From Pachyseris speciosa (lineage: Eukaryota; Cnidaria; Anthozoa; Scleractinia; Pachyseridae), in contig JAEMWC010000034.1 of NCBI GenBank assembly GCA_016490735.1, positions 1,382,501-1,446,500 on the forward strand: 64,000 bases of DNA, in the 5' to 3' direction. Position 1 is the first letter of the stretch; each line of letters begins with the position of its first letter. Position numbers and translations under genes: made by a program. The notes below the pieces were generated by a model, which was not told where the DNA came from, searched no databases, and saw nothing but the letters and a program-made list of their open reading frames with translations. Shown in pieces: positions 1 through 13,400 of the stretch.

Positions 1-226
1 ACGTGGAGCGTGAAATTTCGCTTAGAAACAAAGAACACCTGAGCAAATCAGAGCTCAGTGAAATGCATTGCAGTAGTACATGTATGGTGCGCGTGAGCTC
101 AAAACGCGGACAGATTTGTGTTTTCAAGCGAAACAAATTCAGTTTGAACCGGAGTTTCGTTACTTAATTTGAAAGGGAAAAGTTTTGCTGCGGATCTCAA
201 ATATGACTAATTTAATATTCATTAAA

Positions 227-309
227 AACTGGGACCAGCTAACCAAGTCCGGATAATCGAAAAATCCGGACTTGTAATCGAGGTCCGGATAATCGAGGTT
301 CGACTGTAG
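227..309. mobile_element. Terminal fragment of a pogo/Tigger-like DNA transposon
   Basis: Two copies of GTCCGGATAATCGA flank a short spacer, and the stretch ends GAGGTTCGACTGTAG. Read from the other strand this starts CAGTCGAACCTCGATTATC, the style of terminus typical of pogo/Tigger (Tc1/mariner) elements. Only this end is visible. The class call comes from recalled motif style. Confidence 0.4.
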
Positions 310-539
310 CCAATAGTTATTACGCACTTCGATGAGTGCCTATGTTTGTTATCTTCCTTTGAAGTTCTTTTTTAACAATGTAAAAAGAAAGGGAGATTCT
401 GCTCGAAACTAGGCTACATGATGCCAATGAAAGATCATGCACCTAAATATAACAAAAATGTGAAATACAAAAATCAGATATACTATTACCATTCTATACT
501 ACTATATATACTACTACAACTATATACAATTAGTATAAA
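310..539. other. AT-rich stretch, no feature recognised
   Basis: Contains a TACTATA-rich patch at 478-530. I see no gene or repeat boundary here. Confidence 0.6.
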
Positions 540-720
540 CCTACTAGCGTTCTATCACGAATGCCGTTCTCTGATTGGCTACGCTACTCGCTATCTATTC
601 TGTGATAGATAGTGAGTAGCGGTTGCCAACAAAATGGCGGCCGCTTCTTCACGTTTACGAAGTGTCTGCGAGGAGGATTTAGATAATTGACTTGTTTAGT
701 TTTGAAAGACTAGTAGATTT
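540..720 (+). repeat. Interspersed repeat with a short reading frame, copy 1
   Basis: Nearly the same sequence occurs at 30,890-31,066. It contains an inverted pair around TAGATAGTGAGTAGC and a short frame at 633-689 starting MAAASSRLRSVCEEDLDN. That start resembles the N terminus of a multicopy cnidarian protein family linked to Crypton/KIAA1958-like recombinases; this link is a guess from memory. No longer frame follows. Confidence 0.4.
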
Positions 721-764
721 ATACTAAAACAATTAGATTATTCATTCTCGATTTATATGCGTGA

Positions 765-806
765 TAGCTGATTCGGGCTGCGCCCTCAATCAGCTATCAT
801 GCGATA
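765..806. repeat. Short hairpin around TGATAGCTGATT
   Basis: GTGATAGCTGATTCGGGC and CAATCAGCTATCATGC form an inverted repeat around GCTGCGCCC. A second copy is at 30,838-30,885, next to the same larger repeat. Confidence 0.6.
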
Positions 807-839
807 GAAATCTCGAGCTCATAATCTAATTGTTACAGC

Positions 840-1180
840 GGTTGCGCCCTCCAACGATTTTTTCCTTTTTTGAAAAGGAAGTTGCAACTTCAAAATTGCA
901 CATGTAAACTAGGTGCGATTTGAGCGCAATTTTAGTGCAATTTGTCGCAGATATCGCAGGGGTTTCGAACTTGCTCGAAACTTGATGTAATTTTGCTGCG
1001 ACTTTTTTTATAAGACTGTGTTTCGTGAGTTGAATCTCAAATGGCCGTGCATCGTCGCGACAAATTGCACTAAAATCGTGCTGAAATCGCACCTCGTTTA
1101 CACGTTCGATTTTGAAGTTGCATCTTAAGCGGAACAAAAATTGCATCGAGTTGTGCGATAAAAATCGCCTGTTGAAACGG
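840..1180. mobile_element. Fold-back MITE with iterated AAATTGCAC/GTGCGATTT motifs
   Basis: The left arm (GAAGTTGCAACTTC, then AGGTGCGATTTGAGCGC, then GCAATTTGTCGC) is repeated inverted on the right (GCGACAAATTGCAC ... GCACCTCGTTTACACG ... GAAGTTGCATC). The short motif GTGCAATTT or GTGCGATTT recurs several times in both directions. No coding capacity. It lies downstream of DNAH6 exon 13. Confidence 0.6.
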
Positions 1181-1258
1181 GCCTTTAATTTAATCCAGTT
1201 CCTATAATATTAAGGTATATAACATTTTTATTTGAGGCCTCCCACCAGCACTGCTTAC

Positions 1259-1410
1259 CTCCAAGCACTTCAATGGTGATGGAATCAGTACTTCCTTGAG
1301 CTTCTTGCAGTCTACAAGGATCATGCCAATCGGCCTGTGCTCCAAGATGCGGACTGCTTGTTCATGCTCACTGTTGTATTTCTCCAGTGATTCAGAGAAG
1401 AAACGTACAT
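1259..1410 (-). CDS. DNAH6: DNAH6 exon 13 (last exon in window)
   Basis: RFFSESLEKYNSEHEQAV, then IGMILVDCKKLKEVLIPS and PLKCLE. Acceptor GTGGCCAG, donor GTAAGC. Leaves in phase 0. I did not find the next DNAH6 exon in 1-1,258, so it lies left of the window. Confidence 0.93.
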
Positions 1411-4400
1411 CTGGCCACAAGAAAAATGATAAAATAAAGAGACAGTGAGACCTCTACTTTAATAGTTCAACTGGCACGTTTTCATCAACTGGAGCTGGTA
1501 AATAGAGAAGCGTTGTACCCAGACTGGTCCACGACTGGAATCCCGTAAAAGTCAAGAGATTCATGTAGTCTCCCGCACCAAAACCCATACAGGGTTGCTA
1601 CAGGTATTGTTGTGTCATTCTTTACACTGTAAGTACTAATCCATGGATGGAACATATTCACTATAATAGTTAGCACCTCAAGTACTGTAGCACTACATGC
1701 GCATGTATCACCTTAATTTACAAGCCGTCATTGTGAGAACATCTAGAAAGCATACATGTACCTGATATCAATGGCTAAAGTTGTTAAAGAATAATTTTAC
1801 AATACAGCGCTTTTCAACTGAGTGTCGTAAAACCAAAACCAAAGCAATTACTCCAGCCAATCACAACAGAAAAAAGCAGTGCAATGAGCCAATCTGAATA
1901 CAAAGCAATTACATGTAGCCGGCGTAAAGCGCGGGAAAATATGCACGTGCAAATCACAATTGGTTTTGGTTTTGCTTCTCATTGGTTGAGAAAGTGGCGC
2001 GAGTTTTCCTGGCCAATCACAGAGCAAAGCAATGCAAAACCAAAGCAAAACAATAATTACTTTCGACACTCAATTGAAAAACGCTCTAATGAGTCTGACA
2101 CATTTCATTTACAGTGTAAAATGCATTTTATAATATTAAGCAACACTAAAACCAGTGCATACCATGTTCTTCCTGCCGGATGGCCTCCAAATCAAGACTC
2201 TCGTTTTCTTGGTAGAACTGCCGATAAGGTTCAAATGTGTTGGCATACTGCCAAGCCGCGTCAAATGCTGATGAGATGGCATCCTAAGACAAACCAATGC
2301 AGCATAAGCCAAAGCAACATAAGCCATAGCTTAATTCACAAAATGCATAGCTTCAAGGTTTGAGGTTCTGATAACTGATGGTTTGCATGAAAACTATTGT
2401 AAACTAAAACTGGCATGACCTTCAACTGAAATTTCTTCAAATTAGAGATGATCTTGTAACTTTAGCATAATTAATTCCTATATTCCCAGGGTTCGACATC
2501 TCCACTAGCCCGGTAGCCCGAGGCTAGTAAAAATGGAGTTGGGCTGGTAAAAATCACACACCCAGTAGTCCGTGGGTAGTAGAATTCGAGAAATAAACAT
2601 ATTTACTATGTATTTCATTCCATTCTCTTAACTTAACAACCAGTAAGAAGACAAATTCGAGAATGACAATAAAGAAAATATTTAAAACTACCATTCCAGG
2701 TTTGCACCACCTTGTACTTGAAGCCGACATTTCAGACAAACTTCGTTCACAGATGGAGAGATTTCTGTCGAACTACAAACCACCGACTACTCAAAAAGGC
2801 TAAGGTAATTGAAAATGAATTTGAAAGAAATGAAGAAAATACGAAAATGATAAACGTAAAAAGAGCATTCAATCCATCGTGAAAACTATTGTTCGGATGG
2901 CTTGAATAGGGACCTTTAGATTTGACCACGAGTACGAGATTTAGGACGAGTACGACTTTTCAAATCTAGTTCGCGTGCTTTACATAATCACATCGTACAT
3001 CAATCATGTTTGTAAAATCTCCTTATCTGCTAGTAATCAATGAGGAAGAGTGAGGGATCTGTGGAGGTGACTAGTTTGAAATTTGAAAGTCGTACTCGTA
3101 CTGAATATCGTACTCGTACTCAAATCTAAAGTCCCCTAAATATCATGTCATGAACGACAAGGGAAAATGTTCTGTTGAATTTGCAGAAGGTATGAACAAG
3201 GTAAGGTAGGATGAAGAAAGATCCTGGGAAGGGCTACTGAGATGTGCTGTGGGCGAGTGGATTTCTAAAGGTCACTAGCCCGATGGCTAGTGATTCAGCT
3301 GAACAGATGCGTAACCCTGTATTTCTCTCAGTAGTTTTTGCTCTGATGGCTGGAACTAAAAATGTACGCTCTGATTGATTAAGCACAGCTAAGCGCAGGG
3401 GCATTATTCTCCTGTAATGCCCACTGTTTTATTTACATAGAAAATTGTTGCGACTAGAGCGAAAAAGTGAAAACATGACCAGGGAATTTATTATTAGTTT
3501 ACATGTAGAACTGTTCCGTTAGGCATATGCATGTCATAAACAACTTGTAACCTCGACCGTTCGATCGTTACGGGAAAGTCTCAAACTTCGGCCTAGCTGT
3601 ATTGACCTCGCTATTGCTCGGTCAATACGGCAAGGCCTCAGTTTGAGATTTTCTCGTAACGACCTCACTCTCGGTTATTAAGTAGTTATTAATGTCACAG
3701 GCCGTTTTTGCGAAGAAACTCATTCCAGACCAACAGTAAGATCAGATAACCAGTCGGATTGAAAGTAATATACAGAAGAAAAAAGTCTATTTGGAATGAA
3801 ATTTTTCAGGCAAAATTTGACGTTTGTATCAGATTCTGCAATGATTTTCGTATGTGGTACTTGTTCATTCTATTTTTACCAGTCAACATGAATCGGAACC
3901 ATTCTGTGTGCAAAAGCTTGCCACAAACCTTTATGTTCTGTATGATTCCCTGAAGATGTCTGTCATCTTCAAACATTGTTGCCAAGCTTGGACCATCACC
4001 AGCAGTTTTCTCTTCAACTTTGCCATTGATAAACGGTCTACATAAAGAAAGAAAACGGCATAATACAGCCTAGTCCCTAGGTGTTCCGTCTTGCTCCACT
4101 TGTCTGCGCGAAGTCTGGGAAGGAGTGGGCGAGAGACCGCCTAGCAAATATTGCCAAAATACCCCTGATTTTAGCGCAAAAAACCCCTGGTTGGAATTTA
4201 CTAGTTTCCACGCCGTATCGTGTGAAAGCTCACCGCCGATGCGGCAAATCCGTACAATGGAAGTGTCCACAAACGAAGGTAAGTTCTGACTTTGTGGAAT
4301 AACCTTTTTAGTCCGTTATTTTGCGTTGCTTTTCCGTTCAAAGTTCTGTCGTGTTCATATTTAAGTTACGTGTACTTCGCCGCACATTTTTTTTTATCGT

Positions 4401-7400
4401 GAGCATATTTTTTGTAGATTCAGACGAGTGCGATGTGGACACCCATCCTTTATGCAGCAACCGCAAAGGTATATTATGCCATTATTGTAACGTACGATCT
4501 TGTGCATAATTTATTTCAGTGTTGTTTATGGTGGATCTGGTAGTATTTGCTAGGCGTTCTCGGCGAGTCTCTCTCGGTGACGTCACCGCTGACAGTTGGG
4601 TTTGACCGAGCCGAGCACGCCTGGGGACTAGGCTGGGCATAATACATGAAAACAGATCTTACTGTCCTGCAGCTGTTTTCCTTTAATACTATTAAACCCC
4701 TACCATTGTTTCAGGGCTTAAATTAAACTTACTTACTTAATAATCCATGAATGAAATATTCATCATAAAGAGATTAATGTTTAAATTCTGAGTCAGGGTT
4801 CGTACCCTTTTTCAGAAACAAAATGATTTCCAGGACTTTTCCAGGCCTCGGAAAGTCGTTTTCCAGGACCCTTATTACACAATGCAAACTAAGATTTTTT
4901 CAGCTGTTGGTGCTTCTCATCCAGCTGCTCTTCAATGTTTTACATCAATGTTTTCCATCGTTTCTTTAGCAGTCTTGCGTATACTGTTTAATTTAGCAAC
5001 CCAAGTGAGGTTTCTTGAATCGCCAGCTTTCTCAGCAAATGTTATTACTTGAGTTTAGCGCAATTTTCCTCCATGCATGTCCAATACACCCAATCTGAGT
5101 CGGCTCGTGCACGATCGGACTCACCGGAAGTCAGATCGCACCAAAGACAACCTTCCTCATTCTCAACACACGCACGGGCGACCTACGCGCGCGACCCGAC
5201 TTTGCAAACGTCGATCCGCCTCACCGGAAGTCAGCTCGTACGTAACAAAGATAGCACACGCATAGGGGAGGGCAGAAAATCTCGACGGATCGACACCATC
5301 TGATCGACTCGAGTCGACACGTCGATCCGAGTCGATTCGACTCGACCCGTCACCGGAAGTCAGGTCGCGCAAAAGAGAAAGTAATAAACGTCGATCCTCG
5401 ACAAGTCAGGTCCCGCAAAAGAGAAAGTAATGATATGTAAGCTGGTGTATATGCCTCGTTCTTTAAGCCACAAGCCGAAACAAGCGCGCTTTACTCGTGT
5501 ATACATCGTTGTTTAAACCGTAAGCAGAAAGGCGCAACCGAAAGAAACAAGCGCGCTACACATGTGTATGCCTCGTTCCGGTGAGTCCGATCGGACTCGA
5601 TGCGACTCAGATTGGGTATATTGGACAAGGCAATATGTACATACGAGTGTAAGAATGGATAGATGTGCAGTAAAGCTTTTGAAAGTACAGTATTCAATAA
5701 TTCCCAATTTGTGTTTTATCAAGTCCTACAACACTCGGCTGTGCCTCGTGTTTATAAACTTGATAATTGCCCACTCCAAACACGGAAAGGAGACTGGTAA
5801 TAGTGAAGGATTGTGGGATCGTTTGGGCAAACGGACGATGACAAACATGTCAATTTTCGGCATTTTCAAAGCCAGTAGCATTACTCAGTGTGAAGCAGAA
5901 TTAACAAGAGCAAAGCTACCGAAAAATAAAAGGTTTGCCATCTTCCGTCTACCCAAACGATCCCACAATCCTTCACTAGTACCAGACTCCTCCTCGGTTT
6001 TGGAGTTCGCAATACACTCCTGGTCATTAATCAAACATTACATGTGTGATTATCATCCAGCTACATGTATAAATAATCGTTGAATCCAAACTTACTGTGT
6101 AAAGGCGTCAAAATAAGGATCAGGTACCAGGTTCTGGACACTGAGGACAGCATCTTGGAATTTCTTGATAACTTCACCAAGTCCTTCTTGAAAGTCATCT
6201 AACCCTGGGAAGAACAGCAGAGCCTGGGGCTCAAGGAGCAGCTCAGTGGTGTACAGTGGATGGAGCTCGCCTTGATCATCCTGATACAGATCGAGACAAC
6301 AATGGTTAACCATAATATTGTGAAACTCAGAGATGAGCAAAGAATGCAGATGTTAAGATGCAATGCAAGTAAAATGCTTCTAAAAATGACCTTTATTTAT
6401 ATCCTCAGCAGTATCAATATATAGCGCACGAAGGCTATTGGGTCCAAGCAAAAACATGAAACAAATACATGTTTATAAAGACGTATGGAAGTTATTGATC
6501 CGAGAAAAACGTGTCGCTAAACGAGAGTTTGACAACCCCAAGGATAAACACGCCATGCAAGTAATGAAAGGCAACGAAACGGTCGGCCATTTTTGCCTCA
6601 TGAGTTCTCCCGAGTAGCGTCGGGTATTTTCTCACACGCAGTGGAGAGATCAGTGTTGAACTGATCAGTCGAAGACGACATTGTAAGCAGCTTTGTGGAA
6701 GTATGGAAATTTGTTGAGTTTGAGTTTTAAGAACTACTGGCGAGCAAGAGTCAGGTTTAGAAGCTGAAGATACAAACGGCTTCTTTAGGAGCCACCAATT
6801 CTACAGAACGCATTGCGTTTAATTTTTATTTATTGAAGGTTTTTAGTGCTATTTGTGACCCCGTGCAAGTCAGTTAAATTTATACTCCCTCTGAAAATAA
6901 TGGTCTCGTACATAAGCCGCACCCGCGACTTTGAGGACAAAATTTCGGCAAAAAGATGCGCTTACAGTCGAGTTTTTACAGTAATTCAAATAAACAAAAC
7001 AGGTTAAGAATCCCCACCTTGGCAGGAGGCAGACCAGTTGGATATTTTGCAAGCGTGGCCGAGCTTGAGCGGGACTTGAATCCCGCACCTCTGTATTGCA
7101 AGTCCAGCGCTCTAACCCCTATCTACCCATTTTTTATTAACATCTAAAATGAAATTGTTGCGCATCGGACGTGCATAATTTTTGGTCTTTGTCACGGTAG
7201 GGCCTGTTTGAAGAGAGGAAGGATGATCCTAGAGGCAGAATCACCAATTGCAAGTAAAATGGTCAACTTAAATCCCCCTCGTGTACAACGTACATGTAGT
7301 GCTGTATATGGTGCTATTAATGTAGGTTGGTTTGCCTGTGCAGATTGAATGCAAAAAAAGTCCCAGGCAAAGGGAGGTTATGGGTTACAATGTATGCTGT

Positions 7401-10400
7401 ACTGCACAACAATAATGGCATACAGCAGACAGTGAATCCAAGAATCAACTCAGTCTGAAGTAAAAGAAGCCTGAGGAAAGATGCGCGCATGAGTGAGTGA
7501 GTGAGTGAGTGAGTGAGTGGAAATGGGAAACGGTACAACATAAAGAGAATACTCTAAGATGTCCGTGGCAATCAAACCCACAAAACTAGGTTGAAGACAA
7601 AATAAATCAAGCTTTACCCCACATTAGATAAAAACATACATAATGACTTGTGGTAAATACATGATTGTATAGGCATCTAATGCTTATTAAAAGCAACATA
7701 CTGTAACCACAGTGGCAAAAATACCTTTTGCTCTATCCCCTCCCCCTCAGGTTTCTCCTCATCTGTCTCTTCCTCCTCAGCTGTCCCCTGGATCTGTGCG
7801 GGGGTGGGTGTGTGCTGCAGTTGCTCCTCCAGATAGTTGAGTAGAGTTGCAACAGAGTTTGCTGCGAGGACGTGCATGGTGTTTACAATCAGGTAATCAG
7901 CGAGCCGGATAAAGCTAAGCAAAGGGAGCAAGACGATAAGAAACATTTCCTGCGTTAGTATATTTAGCAGATCAAGGAATTAAAAAGAAAAAAAATGGCC
8001 TATCTGGGTGTCATCACTCAGTGATCAGTGTACACTAATAAGCGGCACTCACAGATGACTGCCCCACCCTGACTTTAGCGACTCAAATTTTGGAAAAAAA
8101 ATTTTTCTAGTTAAAGTCGAAAGAAATTCAAAGATGAGTCTTAAGAAGTCTTCTAACTTTCTTGTTCAAACGTAAACTCGTCAACATTGAAATGGAAAAT
8201 ACTTCGAAGTTATACCCAAAATTTTAGCTCTTTAGTGGAATAAACATCATGTCCACACCTATGACATACATATGTATGTTTGATGTTAAATTCTTTTACT
8301 TGTTGACAGGTATTTCTTCGTTAAATAGACAGTTTTCCATAGAATTTTGCGTGTTTATCGTTCTGAATCTTCGTAGCTTAGTAGCCACACAATAGTTTGG
8401 ACGATGGAAGACTGGACACCGGCGAGGAAACAGTGGGCCATTTACCACACGAATACGACCAAGAATACTCGAGAATAGCGTGTTATTTTCTCACTCATGG
8501 AGAATCGATTGCCGTTGAAGTTACAGACCGTTGTCACTGATGTAAACAATTTTATGGGGAAATGGAAATTCCATGCTGTCACGTTCTTCTGCTGGAGAAA
8601 AGCGACCATAAAGTGTTTTTAACGAAGGTTTATAAATTAGCACGTTTAACAGCAACAGAACCGTGAGCTTGAAATAAGCTAATACTTGCATTGCCAACGG
8701 CTCTTTTTAGGAGCCACCAAACTTGCAAAAGCAATGACCAATACTCTGTTTTAGTTTTATGTAGCATATATTAATGTACTTTTCCATAAAAATGTCAATT
8801 CACGGAAATTTACGGCACCTTTTCCAAATGGTCTTGCAGATAAGCCGCACCCCCGATTTCGAATGAAAAGTTTTGGGAAAAAGGTGCGGCTTATCTGCGA
8901 GTCGTTACGGTAGTTTGCAAATGACATTATAAAAGACAGTTTTGGCGGCAAATAAATTGAAGGGCTTCCAGCAAAAGGGGCATATATCGCTCTTTGGCCT
9001 TAAAATCTTAAAAACAAGCTCTGTGAGCCCCATTTTTTTAACGTCAGGAAATAATTAGCATAATAAATTACAACTTTTTGCAAATTGCGTTAAAAAATTT
9101 TGTAGGAGAGGATTCAGAGCCACGTTAAATGTTTGAAAAACAAACTTTGCAAAATGTTGGATCTTCAAATGCTTATTACTCCCTTTTTACAGCAAAACCC
9201 CTTCACCCCATAACTTATCAATGGTAATATAGAGCAGTGTTCACCTTGTGAGCCTTTTGCAGTGACTTCTCTTATTTGCCTGTTCAGTGTACGTCATCTT
9301 ATCAGGTGCGTCACCATACATATCCATCTCATATCCGCTTGGCATTAAATAAGAGGATATTGACTGTGCAGTGCCCCCATATTCATCTGTATGGCAGAAC
9401 ATATAATGCAGTTAAGAATATGCAAAGGAAAAACTACATAATAGAAAACTGTGTGAATGATATATGAAATGAATCATATATGAACTGCGGAAATGAAATC
9501 AAATGAAGAATGATCCTCGCAGTTGTGAATGTAATTTATGCAATTGCGAAAAGAAGCCTGAAAAAAATTCAGGACTTCAACGGGGTCACGGGTTCAAACC
9601 CCGTTGAAGTCCTGCGTTCACAACTGCGAGGATCATTCTTCATTTGATAATAGAAAACTGTTGGCAAATTCATTGCTTATCTTTTTATAGGCTTGAGGTT
9701 CATCGTTTTTGTGTTGAGGGTATGAGACAACTGCCTAAGTTGATCCAGAAAGTTGCTATAAAACACATGTATGACTAATAAAAAAAACCATAACAACAAT
9801 CACTTTATTAAAGTCTCAAATCTTCAATTGCAAGCACAGATGTCCTAAGTAATTGAGGAGACTAAATCAAGTATAGAACCAAAATAATCTGAAATCAAAT
9901 GTTCGTTTTTGGGGACAGGGGAAAACCAATGAAAGTACCTGGAGAAAAACTATATGTATATCTTGCACCGGTGTTACCGTTCCACCCGACTTAACTAGCA
10001 CTGCTATACTTCAGTGGAGAAATTGTGATTTTGCTCTAACTCAGCCCACTTACATGTAGGACGTCGAGTCCAGGAATCGAACCTGGGACACAAAGTCATT
10101 GGTGGAAGGTGAGCACTCTCACCACTGCACCAGCCCTGCTCCCCATTAGCTTGTATTTTGTACAATTTTCTGGTTCATTATCCACAATGTTTCTTGGTCT
10201 TTTTGTTGTTAGCATTTGGCACATTTTGTTCCGTTAATCATCAGTCAAAAACAAGTAGACAAACTGGCAAACAAACTTTTGCAGAAAAAAATTAATGCTG
10301 AAAATAATTCTTCTCTAAGTTTTCAGTAAGTAACTCTATAAGTTTTCAGTAATTTATAACATGACTCCATAGCTAGCTACATGTGTAGTTTGGAAGCCTA

Positions 10401-13400
10401 GCATTTAGGGGGCAGTACGTGCTGCTGTTTAATTAATACAACTTGTATAAATTATGTATATCATTATTAGAAGAGCTAATATTAACAGTAAACTTCAGCT
10501 ATCTCAAACACTCAAAAGACGAAACAATTGTTCAGAGTTCTATGCAGGACTTTCAGAAAGCCACTAGTACATGTAGCTTGCTGCAAACCGCACCTATGTG
10601 CAAAACAAGAATTGAGTGTCTGAGGAAGATGGTGTCTGTTGTAACTCAATGTCTGTGTAGATGTAATGAAAGAGACTGTAGCTGTGAATATACTGTATGT
10701 GTTTACAACTTACCTGCATACATTCCCATGGGGCTGTCCATGTCCATGAAGTAATCATCAGGAGTAAAGCCAGCCTCCAGCAGTGCAGTGCGACATGCAC
10801 TTCTCACAACTTCTTTCACCAGGTCACGGAACTCTGCCAACCTTCCAGCAACCTGTACAAAGCATATGGTATATGTTTGTTTTGTTTTGGAAAGTTCTTG
10901 TTTTATTAGCTACACCTGCGACCTGGCATTTAAGGACACTGTAACTTTAAGAATTTAAACAAACAGTTAACAGTAAATAAGTAATAGGGCCATTTATAGT
11001 GAAGAAAATAAGACACATCTTATGTAAGAAGCAACTTAAATAAGACGCAAATTGATCGTATAAATGGTAAAAAATATGCGTTCGCATCTTATTCAAGTCA
11101 CGTCTTACATAAGATCATCTTTAATCTTAGAACAGGGTTTCAGTCACACCAATCCATTGATTGCTTTCTTCTGGATTTCTGAAAAATATCTGCTCAAGAA
11201 AGTCCCTTCCTTCTTAAAATAATAGGACAGCACGCTTTTGTTTCTTGCTACAGCACGCCATCTTGCCAGGTAAGTGAGGCTGTATCAAAAATAAGATGTG
11301 AACCATTTATACAAGATCTTCAAATCTTATGTAGGATGCAAAGGTATAAATGGTACAGTTTGCATCCTATTTAAGTCTCATCTTTGATAAGACACGTCTT
11401 ATTTCCTCCTATATAAATGGCCCTAATATGTTGTTTTTCTATCGAAGTAGTGGAGATCTGACTACAATAAAATAAATAAAAATAATACCAGAGCAAAATT
11501 CCCATTCCCAGCCCTTCATTCTCTGTAATTAGTAGTTATGTAATAAATGCTAAATGGAGAAAAAATAAAGAAAAAATAAAATAAAAACATTCCCAGCCCT
11601 GGACATTAATGAGTCATGCAGTTACCAGATATCTAAAATCTGGAGAGTTGTTTTTTTTTTCTTTCACCAGGACCCCAACCTTCCCTCCCCCCATGCAGTT
11701 GCAACCCACTCACTTCCTGCCATTAGCCCACTCCTTCCTCCCCACAAAAAGCCCCCCCACCCCCCCCCCCCAAAATGACTTCTTTCCAAATGAAATCGAC
11801 CATCTTTTCAGAATCAAATTAGGCCCTCCTTTTTGCTTAGTTTCTGTCAACGTACATGTGTTTGAAAAGAATCAAAGATGCAGAAATGCATTAAGAAATG
11901 ACGAAGATATTGAAAAATTGCAATTCATATGGTGGAGCAAAGTCTTTAAAAGGTTCAAAGTCATTTTTATCCTGGAGATTTGATTACGTTACAGGAGCCT
12001 GGGAGATTCGTTCCATATCTGGGAGATTCCCGGATAATCTGGGAGAATTGGGATATTAGTGAGTTATTGTATAACAATAATAATCATGAAAAGTTAAGAA
12101 GACGTTCTCTGGTTAAAAGTTTTAAAAACACTGAGCTTTCGATTGCCAGTCTGCAATCTTTAAAAAGTGAGGGGTAAAAAGCGAAGGTAAAAATATATAT
12201 ACAAAAAGGTGAGAAAATAACAAATGAATATAAATGAATACAGAAAATACAAAAGAAATACTTGTGTGAAAATAAAATGCTAATAACATGGAAAAGATTA
12301 CAATAAAATTGAGTATTGTCTTGGCAGCTGCTTAGAATTATTGTCTGCCTGGCTAGTAATTGCAGTGTGCCAGGATTCCAGCATTTTTCTTACGCGTGAA
12401 TTGCCTCTGTCGATGACGCGTGCATTCTCAAAATCAATAGTGTGGCCTTCGAGCCACGCATGGCTGGCAACATTGGAACCACTTTTAAAAACTTTGGTGT
12501 TTCGTATGTGTTCCTTTTCTAGTGTGTAAGCAATAATTCTAAGCAGCTGCCAAGACAATACTCAATTTTATTGTAATCTTTTCAATGTTATTAGCATTTA
12601 TTTTCACACAAGTATTTCTTTTGTATTTTCTGTATTCATTTATATTTGTTTGTTATTTTCTCAGTTTTTTGTATATATATTTTTACCTTCGCTTTTTACA
12701 CCTCACTTTTTAAAGATTGCAGACTGGCAATCGAAAGCTCAGTGTTTTTAAAACTTTTAACCAGAGAACGTCTTCTTAACTTTTCATTATGCCCCCTGGT
12801 TACTCATCGATTTTTAAATAATAATCATCATCATCATCACCATTGTCATGGTCTTTAATTGTACACCACCTGCACTGTAATACATACTTCTTCAAGTTGT
12901 TCAAATTGAGCATTCCGAAACTCATCCAAAGTGTATGTGTGTCCTTTCTCCACTCTGCACAGTCCCATGTCACTGATTCGGTAACACATTTCACGGACAT
13001 TCAGCAATGCAGGGCGCAAGGACTATGAAAAGAAAACATGAGTTTAACATCTGCATTATTAAATTAAAGGTTATACCCAGAGTTAAAGATAATAATAATT
13101 ATTATTATCTGGAAAACTAGATTAAACATTATTATCATTTTCATCTTAAGGTTGGTCTTATATAATCATATGGAATTCCACTCAATTTGTAAACATCTTG
13201 AGAAAAAGTTAACTAACTACAAAAAAGAACTATGCCCTCAAAATAATTAACTTTTGTCATATGTACTGTAATACTTACTCCATTGACTATGAATAGATTT
13301 TCTTGCAGCTGATTTTTACACTGGGTAATTTTTCTGCAATAAAAAACAAAATGAAACACCCAAGTGTCAAATTTAACCAATAAGAACAAGGGTGGACAGA

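Noticed and set aside
826..1146. 106-residue minus-strand frame, checked as a possible next DNAH6 exon
   Set aside because: Lies in the fold-back MITE and shows no dynein similarity.
5562..6083. 173-residue plus-strand frame antisense to DNAH6
   Set aside because: Made from the end of one TIR element and a palindromic MITE; no conserved content.
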